DNA of 64,000 bases, taken from assembly GCA_964035545.1 (NCBI GenBank), contig OZ037766.1, positions 13,815,222 through 13,879,221 on the forward strand. Direction: 5' to 3'. The notes below the pieces were generated by a model. That model was given only the letters and a program-made list of their open reading frames with translations. It had not been told where the DNA came from and searched no databases. How positions within the stretch are numbered: position 1 is the first letter of the stretch; each line of letters opens with the position of its first letter. Made by a program: the position numbers and the translations under genes. Below, piece by piece: positions 1-14,700 of this stretch. Origin of the DNA: Bugula neritina (taxonomy: Eukaryota > Bryozoa > Gymnolaemata > Cheilostomatida > Bugulidae).

Positions 1-32
1 ACATCTCTCTCCACTGGCGCAGTCTGCAAACT
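1..32 (-). CDS. HGS: Possible next HGS exon, cut by window edge
   Basis: On the minus strand a pyrimidine-poor TCGGTAG acceptor is followed by an open phase-0 reading (SLQTAPVERD) that would follow exon 10. The position and phase fit the start of the Hrs coiled-coil segment. Only 32 bases are present, so this is tentative. Confidence 0.3.
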
Positions 33-300
33 CTACCGACATAACACATCAGTCAGTATGTGTATTCAAAGAGCAAGCTTGTTGGGTGCTATTTTAACAT
101 ACAGACTGCATATTTTGAACTTGTATAGCTGGTAATACAAAACACTTTGCAAAAGATTTAAAAATCATCAATTATTAATTTTACTATTCACTATTACTAT
201 TTACTTGATGAAGTAAAGCCTCAACTAATATGTCAGAATAATATCGAGTTTACAATGTAAAGCGCTGATCATACTTTGACTTGATTAATTTGACACTCAC

Positions 301-3300
301 ATTCTTGTCTGTATATTTATTGATGGAAGAATACAAGGGCTCAGATTGTGATGGAGGTGGCGCACTCGGTGTAGTGGCAACCGGCTCATAGCTGCGTCCA
401 TTCTGAGCGGGCTGAGTCTGAGCAGTGCTAGCAGCAGGACTAGGAGTTGCCTCCTTCTGTCTCTGCTCCCAGTAGTTCCTGTTGAGGTACTTCTGCAGCT
501 CCGGAGTCATCAAATCATTGTCCAGCTCAATCTTAGGACCGGTTGGCTGAGCCTGCCAGTACAGATACTAACATTTTGTCTGTTTTGTTATATTTAGTCA
601 AAAGTGAAAAGAAATACGTATATAACTAAAAAAGAAAAAATGACAAAGAATCCATGATAAACTACACTTACGCGGAATTAAAATATTTTTTTATATATCA
701 AGTTTCATCTAAGAAACAATTTTGTTTTATAAGAAAGTCCGTGGACATATGTGCTGAATTGTTTACTGACGAAGTTTTCGTTAGGTTTTGGTTATTATAA
801 AACTTATACTATTTATAGCTGACTTTCATTGCTTGCTATTTTTAGCTGTTGCAACACAGAGATTGATAACTGAGTGGACTTGAAAGTTTAAACTGTTAAC
901 TAATACTTACTACTACAGTGCGACTGCTATCATCACCCATTCCTGCAGGGGGCGTGGCATCCAGTGACATGAATGTTTGCCTCTTCCTTTTTTCTTGATC
1001 CTTGGCTTCAGCTTCACTCTGACTTATAGCCAATGCTAGTTGTAGCTGTTCCTCTTCTTCTATTTCTTCTTTTGACTTTCCTATTATACAGCATGAGATT
1101 AAAGCACTGTTACACAACTCCACACTTTCTGGTAATGCTGACTTCACTAGGATGAGTTTTGCAATAGATATTATGAGCTTGTTTTATGGACAAGGGATTC
1201 AAACCATACCAAAAATAAAATCTAAAAAACTTCTCTTGAAAAATTCAAAATCATTTTGGGGACAATGGAATACTGTAAAAATTAAAAACAATTAGCTATT
1301 AATGCTTGTTTTGAAATTCAAATAAATCTTGTCACTTTTCAGAAACAGCATCAATCCTTTAGCTCTATCAATAACCTATGTTTGTCCAGGTAACCAAGTC
1401 ACTAGTTAAAAAGTTCCACTCCCATAACTCATGTATCTCAGTATCTTAAAAGTTATCTTTAAGTAACTTTTTCATAAAAAAAGATCAATTTTTAACAATT
1501 TTTTGGGATGAAAATTAATACAAACTACTTAAAGTTAAAGAGAACGAGGAAAAAAATTCTATGTTAATTTTTATGCAGTTTTCACTTCAAAAAGAAACAA
1601 GAAACTTGCATGAGGTTTTCTCATGGTTGAAAGCTATTTTAAAAGAGCTGTTATTCAAAATATAAATGATAAATAGTATATGCATAAAATATATGTATAT
1701 ATTTGTCTAATACATGTATATAATATATGTGCGTGCGTGTGTGTGTGTATATATATTATATGTATACAATATATGCATTTATTATATGTATATGCGTGTA
1801 ATATATGTATATATTTATATGTATATATTATATGTATACAATATATGTATTTATTATATGTATATGCGTGTAATATATGTATATAATATATGTATATATA
1901 CTAATATGTATATATTATATGTATACAATATATGCATTTGTTATATGTATATATGTAATATATGTATATAATATATTTATATATGTGTGTAATACAATGT
2001 ATATAATATATGTAGTATATAATATATGTATATAATATGTGTATATAATATATGTATATAATATATATGGTATATAATATATATGTATATATACCTCCAG
2101 TGGTTGGGTTCTGACTCTGGGTCAATGACTGTTTATAAAGAGGACTATTTAGATACTCTTGAGGCAGGCCAGACTCATCATCTGTTACCTCTGCCCCACC
2201 TCTATAAATGACATACAGAGAAGTGTTCTACTATTGTAAACACCTTCTTATATATTACATAGTGATAATTAATATCACCACAGCTGTCTGACACAAAAAG
2301 AGATCCACAAACCGCACAGAAACTACAGGACATTAATATGGGTTAGCTAAAAGAAATTTATGTATTGTATCTTATGAACTAGATTGTAACTCGTACATCA
2401 ATTGCTATTAAAATGTCATAAATTCAAGTCAGTATTCAATTATTACCTTGTCTTATTCAGCTTAGCATAGCAGGCATCACAGACACGCACTTCCTTCTCA
2501 ATGCCAAACTTAGGAATGGTGCTGTTCTTGGATGAACACTTGGAACAAAAACTTTGTCCACAAGCTCTGCAGTGATGCTAAAAACACACATAATGTACAT
2601 CACTTTACACAACAAACAGAAATGAATGTAACTGGTGAATAATAGCGAGTTGCTCAAGCAGTATTATCTGCAGCTTTCAATGGAATCACTTAAATTTAAC
2701 TAAACCGATTGGCCCTTTCTGGTTTAAATTATCCACGTTTTATTGCACTTGCAACACTTGAAATTTGAATGGGCAACTAGACAGTGACCTTAATCTGAAC
2801 CTTAGTTGACCTTGACATAAATGCCTGCTCCTTACCCTTCTAGTCAGCATGCCAAAGTCATTTCTGCATGCAAAGCAGGATTCTTCTTCCTTCCACTGTG
2901 GAGGAACTTCAGAAGTGAACATTGCATCAGCCTCACGCAAAGTTGGAAATGACACACCTGAAATATTATTCAAAGAATTCTTTTAGGGAATCAAAACATT
3001 TCACTCAAATTCACAACACCTATTTAATTATTTAACGAGCAAATCAAATTCTCTAAGGCGCAAATGTTGACTGAAAAGAGCGATTGCTTACTTGAGGGTA
3101 AAATGAATACGCTTCACAACTAAAAAGTAACTTTGCAACAGGTGTCACAAAATTAATTAGCTATTAAGCCGAAAAAGCTGTTACAATTGGCGGAGAAAGT
3201 TGGTTATACAAGTTGTACTTTATTAATCATATTTGACCACTTAGATTTTAGGCTATGCCAGCCATTACAAAAATAAATTAATAGCAATTGTTGAACAGTT

Positions 3301-6300
3301 ATATTATTTCCAGGAGAATCACTCAGTATTTGTGACAGTTTTCTTGGCAAAATCTTTTATTCATTAATTGTTTTTTGTGAATTAAAAAAAGGTCAACATG
3401 AAGCTTCGTGCTTCATATATTATTTTAAAACTTTTGAATTGGATTGAAATTGGCGGGATTAAATATTTTCACTTACATTTTAACCAAAAATATGGTTACT
3501 TTTTTTACTTTTTCATCCTTTAGCTATACACCTAAAGTATTTCCATTTTCTGCCAAGATATCAATTACCCTCAATAATGGTAATAAATTGAAATTTCTAA
3601 GATTTTGGTCTCCTGGTGGATGATTAATTACCTGCCACCATGTAGTTTAATCAACTATCAACAGTATTTCCTTATGATGTGGATTTATGTATTATAAACT
3701 CCACATTATCATAATAATTTGAACATTTTTGAACAATGATTACTATTTCTCAACGAATTCACGCATTTATATTCTGATCACTGGATGCAAGAGAAACAAC
3801 AAACATTCATATCATACAGTGTAGCATTTATGTACTGACAGTCATTGCGAACTGTTTGAAAGTCAACAGAATGAGAGGACAAACAGACCTGTATTTTTCA
3901 TCTCATTAAAAGTATCGGTGACAACCTGGTATTCGCTATTATCTCGAAAGGCAAAAGCCCAGCACTGAATGAGCTCCAATATCTTAGCTTTGACACTATC
4001 CGTCTTCAGCTATAACATGCGTGACAAAAAATACGGCAATGAATCTGTATTTCAGTTAAACAAAAATATAGCTAGATGATGACTTTTCAACATGACAATA
4101 TGGATGCACAGAATTTCAACCAATGTTTGACTTGTCTTTTTATAGTATTATGTGAATATTTGGAATTCAATTGTTATGATTTGTTTAAAAGTTGTCTGCT
4201 TTATATTATCTATTGATATTGATAGACTTACAATGGGAAGTACCAATAAAGTTTCAAGATTAACAACAATTACCAACCAAATATCAAATATCTACAATTA
4301 ATTTTATAACAAAAACAATGAATGACTGCTCACACCCATACCTTTGATTGGTTTTTCATAAATTCCATGAATGACAAATTAGCCACTTCACTGTGTACTG
4401 CAGGTCCACAATTTTTGACAATTGATTCTAATATCTACCAAAAGAATAGCGAAATGCATGTAATCGCTCAAAATATGCCTCAAAATAAAACATTATGTTA
4501 AAAAATCTAAAAATTTTTCAACCCTATAACGCCTTGTATAAATATAATTTCACAACCAATATGCTATTAAGAATATAATATATGCACGTATAAATTGTGT
4601 GGGCAAAGTGTTCGGGAACGTATAAAGGAGCCAACTGTACACGATCACAACATCATATATATGTACTGTTGGTAGTGCAATCACTAACATATTATAACAC
4701 AATAATTTACACAAGGACAAAGTATAGGCTACCTGAAGAGCGTTTTTTGCTGAATTCTGGTTATCAAGCGAGATTTTTTTCATAATCCCATCAACAGCAT
4801 ACTTTGCTCTATAACAAATGATAAGTAAAATGCGCCCAGGTTTATAAAACAGTTTTAGATACACAAATGCTGTAGGAAAACAGTCTAGATAGTCAATGAT
4901 TTTTTATATATGCCCTGATAGTGTCCACCAAGCCTTCATGAAAGTAAATGTAATGAAATGTAGTGTAAATTAATATTACACTACACAGGACCACCTGTAT
5001 TCTAGGTCATGATCGTAACAAATTCAACACAGTCGAGCACAAAGATCTTTGAAAGCGTTTTTCACCAAAAGTTGTAATGCGCAGAGATCCGAAAATTTAT
5101 GCTTCCAAGACTTGGAAATTGTGCTCTTCCAACTGTGCCACAGGGATATAGTTATAGAAAGACAATTGACAATACCTCTAGAATTTACGAAACATAGCAG
5201 TCTACTTCTAAATAACAAACAATACTCAACAGAATTCTAACTCAAGATTACGCATTCATTTGTACACACAACAAGTAAATTTCTGTGTATTACCACTTAC
5301 TTGATTTCACCACTTCTTATTAAATCACAAATGAAAATAATTGCATCCCAATCAGGTTCTGTCAACTGAGGTGAAGTTCCTTTATCTAATCAATAGTAAC
5401 AAGAATAGCTAGTAAATATAATGCACCATTTAAGGTTACCAATTATGTAGATGATAAAACTTCCTACATCAACTACTACTAGTTCGGAAATTAACTATAA
5501 TATGGGTCATTTTATTTAATTTAATACACACTCAAAATTTCCAGTTTTTAGCTATTATTCACAATTTAGCTGCTAATGTATATGAGTTTTTGATCAAAAC
5601 TAACAAAAACAACTAAATAATCGAGTCATATAGGCCTACTAATTTACATACACATTTAAAACATTCTCAATATATAGGCTACCTATAAATTACATGTAGT
5701 CTGATTAATGATATTGTCAAAATATCAATATGAGAACATATTATTATTATTATTTAATGCTATTTATTTTGATCTTCCGCATATGGTGATTAAAACTAGA
5801 TACTTCTGCCTCCATTTAAAAATTTTGCACACACTATATTAATTATATTATCACTACTAATTTGTATTAAAATAAACTTCTGAACTGACCTGTTATGCTC
5901 ATTTACGTTTTTATGGCACATGATAAAAAATGCGCTATAATAAATTTAAATAACAATAAAAGTTGTTTATGATTATAAAAAGCTTAAGACAAATGACATT
6001 ACAAAAAAGGTCAAATACAAAAACAAATTAAATGAGCTTAAAAAACTAAATAATCGCTCTTCTTCATCAGCATGTATATTACGATGAGTCATTACATCCT
6101 ATAACTACAGACTTATGATAAGAATAGTAACTGATATTACTAATCAAATATTACTTAATAAATGCATAACCATACAGTGGTATAATAAAAATGAAATGAT
6201 TTAGACTCTGTTTTTAAAAAGACAATTATGTCCACAAGTCTTACAGTGATAATTTAAGCTATACAATACTTATACTTACACTGATAGCAATGAAAGTTTA

Positions 6301-6633
6301 AACTGAAACTGTGTTGCCAATGATCGACTTTACAGTTTAGAGCTTTAAGTTTTGCATCAATTGGAATAATCGTTATAATGATATGCCATATACTATTAGA
6401 TTTTTGCAATTTTTAACTAAACTTTTAATTATTTATTACTTTAAAATATTAAATTACAAGTAATGAAATATGAACATTAACTTCAACATGACTTAAACTT
6501 TTGGTTTACCTCAAAGGTTTGGTATCAACTCTGTAGAAGAAATTTAACTTTATTGCAAGTTTAACATTTTTTAAAAAAAGTTCTCACCTAAAGCTTTGTT
6601 AAAGCCACTTTTTCCAGTTCCATAATTTGCCAT
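301..6633 (-). CDS. HGS: Hrs/HGS, ESCRT-0 subunit (5' part, 10 exons, runs off left edge)
   Basis: Hrs is the ESCRT-0 protein that binds PI3P and ubiquitinated cargo on early endosomes and starts sorting into multivesicular bodies. I read ten coding exons whose phases all join: 6588-6633, 5301-5385, 4733-4808, 4342-4434, 3889-4009, 2836-2957, 2447-2577, 2095-2201, 911-1080 and 301-567, giving about 406 residues. Exons 1-5 form a VHS domain (for example EPDWDAIIFICDLI and CWAFAFRDN). Exons 6-7 form the FYVE zinc finger; the basic RRHHCRACG motif is split by an intron between RR and HHC, and RVCDAC closes the domain. Exon 9 holds a ubiquitin-interacting motif (EEEEQLQLALAISQSEAEAK). Exon 10 holds the YLNRNYWEQ motif typical of Hrs. 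The ATG at 6631-6633 was chosen because its phase fits exon 2. The C-terminal coiled coil and clathrin-binding tail lie outside the window. Identity is confident; each splice site is by eye. Confidence 0.93.
1679..2093. repeat. TATATG/TGTATA microsatellite in HGS intron 8
   Basis: About 410 bases of imperfect alternating purine-pyrimidine repeat with TATATG, TATGTA and GCGTG variants. It lies in the HGS intron after exon 8 and reaches the 5' splice site at 2093-2094. Open frames here are artefacts of the repeat. Confidence 0.9.
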
Positions 6634-9205
<2,572 letters not shown>

Positions 9206-10245
9206 GTGCCTGTGCATGCTACATTAGTATAGCTTATAAGTGCTTATGTAGAATCATTTAGCATTACAGTTATATCTTATTAGGTACGAGAATATAATAT
9301 ATTCTTATACTGCAATATATTAATCAATGGTGTGCTTTTACTTTCTTTATATAGTATTATAATAATTTTTTTAAAAATATTTCTTCTTTTTGATGAAAAA
9401 TTTATTTGCAAAGCCTAAATTTAGGATTCTGAATTTAAAACTAGTTTTGAACTATTAATTTACTAGAATTTTTGGGTGCTTCTTGTATTAAACAATATGG
9501 GAAAGTAATTTAGTGCCAAGACTTTAAGGCATAGAGTTGTCTTCTCAGTGTCCGATGTTGACGACCAGATATAGGGGAGTGACGTTACATTCTCTTCGCC
9601 TACACTCTACAGTCTACACTCTACTCAGTGAAGTCGCTAAGCAACTCATCACTATAATATTATTGTTCACTTTGAAAATCGCTTGGTGGTCACCAAGTGC
9701 GATGGTTTGGGGGCCTAGAGTTTAGAGTTCAGACAATGATGTGCATACAGATTCTATCTTTAGTCATCCCAACTAGGGGCTGCTTCTAGCGATATTATTT
9801 CATTTTCATTTAATTTAGATGATTTTTTGCTTACATCGCATTAACTTTAAGTTTATAAGCATGATCCCGGTTGCCATGTGTATTAATTTTTTCTTTAAAT
9901 AATATGGTGCCCGTTAATATTACGGTTTAATAAGGACAATTTGATAAGATATTTTCACACTTTGATGAGTAAATGTTAAAAATAAATTTAATTAGACAGT
10001 GAAGTTCCTTTTCAAGTTCACCTTGAAGATGCAATACAATTTTATTTTTAATTAATAATTTACAAATTAAAATTAATATACTTCTACCTCTAAACTCTAG
10101 TTCTATCTAGTACTAGTAAAAGTAACCATAATGATAATTTTCACTGTTAGTGTTAGGTTAAGAATTTATTTTTATTCCTGGATTCACTTTAAGTTGAAGT
10201 TACTAGTTAGACTTAGTCTTACTCTTAGCAACCATATTCATATTC
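9206..10245. other. Intergenic, no gene seen
   Basis: AT-rich. It contains a short palindrome CTTGGTGGTCACCAAG (about 9683-9698) and a CACTCTACAGTCTACACTC motif near 9603. Part of that motif (CTCTACAGTCTACAC) recurs near 38881, hinting at a dispersed repeat family. Nothing codes for a recognisable protein. Confidence 0.5.
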
Positions 10246-10309
10246 ATATTGGGTTAATGCTAATACCTAATACTAATGGTAATAGTAATACCAATATTAA
10301 TAGTAATAG
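10246..10309. repeat. TAN-rich tract, left flank of retrotransposon 1
   Basis: Sequence such as GGTAATAGTAATACCAATAT. Together with 18352-18574 and 22555-22640 it would have formed one continuous simple-sequence tract before the two retroelements inserted. Its TATTGGGTTAA start has an inverted match near 18448-18457. Confidence 0.7.
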
Positions 10310-10715
10310 TGTAATGGATTTTGCATGTACTTGTTTCCGGTTGCCGAGATCGGCCGAAATACCGAAAATCGGCGTTTCGGGCTACCGAAAACCCGAAATG
10401 CCGAAGTTCGGTGTTTCGGACTACCGAAATGCCGAAACGCCGAAATTCGGCGTTTCGGATGCCCGAAATGCCGAAGTTCGGCGTTTCGGGCCTCCGATCT
10501 CGGCAACAATGACAAAGCACTGTATCTTGTTGTATATAAAAGCCAGCGAGCTCCAGTGTTAGTCAGTCTACTACTGGAGCTCACTGGCAGAGGACCTTTA
10601 ATATATTATATCATTCAATTAAATAAAGATTTCTTCACTTTTACAATACATCTTGTTCTCTCTAACAAAGAGTATGTTCAGGCACTAGTTCTATTCAACC
10701 CACAAAAATACAACA
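10310..10715 (+). repeat. 5' LTR of retrotransposon 1
   Basis: 406 bp, TGTAATGG...AATACAACA. It contains a palindromic CCGAAA/TTTCGG domain (10340-10507), a TATA box TATATAAAAG (10533-10542) and a polyadenylation signal AATAAA (10622-10627). This order gives the U3-R-U5 layout. Confidence 0.96.
10340..10507. promoter_or_regulatory. Palindromic CCGAAA cluster in LTR U3
   Basis: Perfect 14 bp outer arms GTTGCCGAGATCGG (10340-10353) and CCGATCTCGGCAAC (10494-10507) enclose repeated CCGAAA/TTTCGG units, including the odd palindrome GCCGAAATTCGGC (10439-10451). It lies just upstream of the TATA box, so a regulatory role is likely by position. No binding protein is known. The same block is at 17976-18143 in the 3' LTR. 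Confidence 0.75.
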
Positions 10716-10716
10716 T

Positions 10717-10734
10717 TGGTGGCAGCAGTGGGAT
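10717..10734 (+). other. Primer-binding site of retrotransposon 1
   Basis: TGGTGGCAGCAGTGGGAT begins one base after the 5' LTR. It is complementary to a tRNA 3' end in CCA, most like a leucine tRNA from memory. The exact primer needs the host tRNA set. Confidence 0.75.
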
Positions 10735-10765
10735 TTCGAATAACTAGTTGCCAAAGGGGAACGAG

Positions 10766-11680
10766 ATGGCTCCGCCAGGGGAAACAGCCCCTGGGGCAAC
10801 GGAGACGGAGACACCAACCCTCACAGTAGAGGCTTTGGTTGCAGCCCTCCAGGGATTGCGGGAGCCAAGTCAGGCGCCACCTGGTGACAGGTACCGCCTC
10901 AAGCTCCCGAATTTCGGAGGGGAGGAGGATGTGGAGCAGTTCATCCGCGAGTTCGAAGATGTGGCCACCATCGCTGAATGGCCAGCCCCGGTGCGCATAC
11001 TTCAACTCCGGTCCTGTCTGACAGGCCAGGCGAAGAGCTTTGCTCTTGGGCCTGATGAAGCCCACATCCTGCGGGCCCTCAGGGCCCGATTCGGCCGGAC
11101 AGCCGAAGAGGCTGTGGATCGGCTACAGGCACTGAGGCGAAACCGCAAGACGACGTTAGAAGAGCATGCCAACACCGTGGAACGGTTGGCCCAGGCTGCT
11201 TACAGCCACGCCACAGGTACAGAAAGGAAGCGCCTAGTATACAACGCATTCTTTAAAAGCGTCAACGACTCTGGCCTGCAGCGCTACTGGCTGGCCGCCA
11301 AAGTTCGCACCTTGGAAGAAGCCCTGGAGATGGGCAAGTCATATTTCCAGGTGGAAGGGCTCCAAGAGAGGAGCTTCACCGCACACCAGGTAGCCGAGGG
11401 GGACCCAGAGGACGCCACACCCGTAACTCCACAAGTGTCGGCAGCGACAACTCCGTCGCCAGAACAGGCGCAGTTCGCCGTGTTAGTGGACATGATGAAG
11501 GGTCTACAGGCTACGGTAACCGAACTACAACGGAACCAGGCGGACAGGCGGGCTCCCCGGATACGGGACGACTCTGTCCGCCCCTCACAGCTTACCTGCT
11601 GGGGATGTGGAGCGTCTGGGCATGTAAAGAGACATTGCCCCAAGGGTAGCTTGCCTTTAAACAACCGAGGCTCACGGTAA
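10766..11680 (+). CDS. gag: Gag polyprotein of retrotransposon 1
   Basis: 304 residues from the first ATG after the primer-binding site; the frame is open slightly upstream but without an earlier ATG. Residues about 45-200 form a helical retrotransposon Gag core (motifs such as YRLKLPNFGGEEDVEQFI and LRSCLTGQAKSFAL). Near the C-terminus lies one CCHC zinc knuckle, C278-x2-C281-x4-H286-x4-C291, for RNA binding. Gag would assemble virus-like particles in the cytoplasm. The last codons overlap the pol frame and carry the TTTAAAC slip site. The frame is intact. Confidence 0.92.
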   Translation: MAPPGETAPGATETETPTLTVEALVAALQGLREPSQAPPGDRYRLKLPNFGGEEDVEQFIREFEDVATIAEWPAPVRILQLRSCLTGQAKSFALGPDEAHILRALRARFGRTAEEAVDRLQALRRNRKTTLEEHANTVERLAQAAYSHATGTERKRLVYNAFFKSVNDSGLQRYWLAAKVRTLEEALEMGKSYFQVEGLQERSFTAHQVAEGDPEDATPVTPQVSAATTPSPEQAQFAVLVDMMKGLQATVTELQRNQADRRAPRIRDDSVRPSQLTCWGCGASGHVKRHCPKGSLPLNNRGSR

Positions 11681-11723
11681 CTTCCGCCGACCGTGGGCCC
11701 CCAGCCAACCCCATCCGGGGGAG
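11656..11723 (+). promoter_or_regulatory. -1 ribosomal frameshift signal between gag and pol
   Basis: The gag frame reads CCT TTA AAC, so T_TTA_AAC (11656-11662) is a canonical X_XXY_YYZ slip heptamer. After 8 bases comes an 8 bp stem, CTCACGGT (11671-11678) with ACCGTGGG (11690-11697), one G-T pair included. The loop bases CTTCC (11681-11685) can pair with GGGAG (11719-11723), giving an H-type pseudoknot. The -1 frame is open from 11650 into pol without a stop. Gag stops at 11678-11680. Confidence 0.85.
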
Positions 11724-11733
11724 GGGTCAGGGA

Positions 11734-14700
11734 ATGACCAAGAAGACCCCTACAGCGTCTGACGAGATGGGATGGCAGACACCTCGGAGATCTCGGAAAC
11801 CGAAAGGTTTACCCGATCCTCCGGTCATGCCACTCAACACCCGGATGGAGTCAGAAGACGTAGGATGGCAGGCACCTCGGAGATCTCGGAGACCGCAAGG
11901 TCTACCCGATCCTCCGGCCTGGCCACTCCAGAACCGGTTCGCGGGGTTACCCGAGGAAGTCGTGGAGGAGGACTCAGCTTACTCGCAAGAGTACCCCAAG
12001 CTGCCCTCCCGACCTCAGAAAACCCCCGTTGTCTCTAAGACGATGAGGAGGCCCGCTGTGCGGACCCAAGTTGTGTCTCCCCCAGAGACTAACCGCTCCA
12101 GGAGCACCCAACCATATGGAAGCAGCTACTTCCTACCCGGAAAAATTTCGGGTAAAGCTGCCACATTCCTACTGGACACTGGGTGCACTACAAACCTGCT
12201 GAGTAGGCGTCTCTTTGACACTCTTGGTGCCCGAGAGCGGGCGAGCCTCGAGCCGTATGAGGGTGCGCATGGTACGTTGGCGGACGGATCATGCATTCCC
12301 TTCTACGGCATCCTTTCACTGCCTGGACGCATCCGTGATCAAGCAATTCACGAGACATTCATAGTCAGCCAGCTGAAGGAGGACGCCATCCTGGGAATGC
12401 CGTTTCTGGAGAAACACCAGTGTCACATGGATTTCCAGAAGTCAGTGGTGGTGATGGCTGGGAAAGAACTTGTCTGTGTTGACAAGTTCGGCAGGCCCTT
12501 GGTGGGCGGAGTCCAGGTAGTGCGGGACTGCACAGTTCCGGGAAGATCCCAGGCAACTCTTCGCTGCAGGGTCAACTGCAGGGAGATTGCTGACCTAGGG
12601 GTGGTTGAGGGAACGCACGGAGCGATCCGACTAGCAAACAGCCTGAATCGGCTAGATTGTCGGCAAGAGCTTCTCGTGCAGTGTATCAACCCCTTCACGG
12701 AACCTGTCCGATTATCGGCCGGAGCGCTAGTGGGGAAGTACCACTCCATCCAGGACGCGGATGTGGGTCCGGCACTGGAAACAGTGGCCGATACCCAGGG
12801 AAACCCCCCTCGCACCAGCCGAAGAGCAGTCCCGGAGCATATGGCTGACCTGTACGATGGAGCGTGCGGCAACTGTACGAGTAGTACTGAACGCCAAGTA
12901 CTGGCTCAACTACTCGCGGAGTACAGTGATGTCTTCAGTCGTGGTGATGAAGACATGGGGCTGACTAAGGTTATCTCTCACGAGATACCCCTGGCAGCCG
13001 GCACCACTCCCATCAGGCAGCCCACCCGGCGTCTAGGCCCGGAGAAAGAGAAGGAGGTGAGCCGACAGGTGCAATATCTTCTCAACCGGGATCTGATTGA
13101 GCCTGCCCACGGTGCGTGGAGCTCTCCAGTAGTCCTGGTCAAGAAGAAAGATGGTAGCTGGAGGTTCTGTGTGGACTACCGCAGACTCAACAGCGTTACC
13201 ATCCAAGACGCCTACCCTCTCCCACGGATAGATGAGTCTCTGGATGCCCTCGCGGGTAGCAAGTACTTCAGTACTTTGGATCTGCTTAGCGGGTACTGGC
13301 AAGTGCCCCTCAGTCCTGATGCCCAGGACAAAGCAGCATTCATTACTCGCGATGGGCTCTGGAAGTGGAAAGTACTGCCATTTGGACTAACGTCCGCCCC
13401 GGCAACTTTCCAACGGCTCATGGAGCAGGTCCTCAGTGGACTACACTGGAAGACCCTTCTCATCTATCTGGACGACGTCATTGTCATCTCTCCAGACTTC
13501 TCGACTCATGTCAGTCGTCTGCGGGAGGTCTTTGACCGTCTCCGGGCAGCTGGACTCAAGCTGAAGCCCTCCAAGTGTGCACTCTTGCAGCCGGAAGTCA
13601 CGTACCTGGGCCATGTGGTGGGCCGTGATGGGGTCGCTACCGACCCGGAGAAGGTACAGGCTGTGAAGGAGTGGACTGTCCCCCGTGACCTCCCTGAGTT
13701 GCGCGCATTCCTGGGCCTAGTAGGGTACTACCGGCAGTACATACCTGGCTTCGCAGGAGTGGCTCAGCCGTTAAATCGGCTGACCGCAAAAGGGGTCCGG
13801 TGGCAGTGGACGCAGGAGGAGCAGCAGGCATTCGACCACCTCAAGCAACGGCTAATGGAGGCGCCAATTCTGGCGTATCCTGATCCAGCCAAGGAGTACA
13901 TCCTGGACACCGACGCCAGTGACCACAGCGTGGGAGCTGTCCTGTCTCAAGTCCAGGGTGGAAGCGAGGTGGTCGTGGCTTACTACAGCAAGACTCTCGC
14001 GGCCGCCGAGAAGAACTACTGCACCACTAGGAAGGAACTCCTAGCAGTAGTCAAGGCGGTCAAGCACTTTCGGCCATATCTGTATGGGAGAACGTTCCGT
14101 TTGCGAACAGACCATGCATCACTGATATGGTTGTGTAAACGTGCGGAGCCCTCGAGCCAGGTAGCTCGTTGGCTAGAGATTCTTGCCGAGTTCTCTTACC
14201 GGATAGAGCACCGTGCTGGCCGGAAGCACGGGAACGCCGACGGCATGAGCCGCCGGCCGGTAGAGGACTGTAAGCAATGCCTGCACATTGAAAAGCGGGA
14301 CGGGGGACCCGCTCGCCTTGACGTGGAAACAGAGTTAGGGGAAGGCGCCGTCTATCGGTGGGAGCACGGCCATCTTCGGACCGAAACCCACTCAGACGAC
14401 GTCCAGGCGCTCCGCGCCAACCCCACTCTGTACCAGAATGTCAAGGAGCTGTGCCGACTCCAGGAGACGCTACCCGGCGCGGTAGCGGACATTTTCCGGG
14501 CCAAGAAGGAGGGCCGACGACCTAGCGAGGAACAGCAGCGGCAGGGGGACGTTGAGTTCCAACTCCTCTGTCGTCGCTGGGATGCCCTCAAGGTCAGTCC
14601 TGATGGCCTCCTGATGATAACGTTAGCAGCAGACAACCGTCAGCAGGAGAGGGACCGCGTCGTCTGTCCACGCGCCCTCCGACGGGAACTGATCTGGGAC

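Noticed and set aside
1083-1147. Longer 5' extension of the HGS UIM exon to an acceptor at about 1149
   Set aside because: The acceptor at 1081-1082 joins exon 8 in the correct phase and leads straight into the UIM.
10260-10747. Overlapping open frames in the LTR (RRFGLPKTRNAEV-type), repeated at 17814-18386
   Set aside because: They come from the palindromic CCGAAA block, are open in several frames on both strands, and include the promoter.
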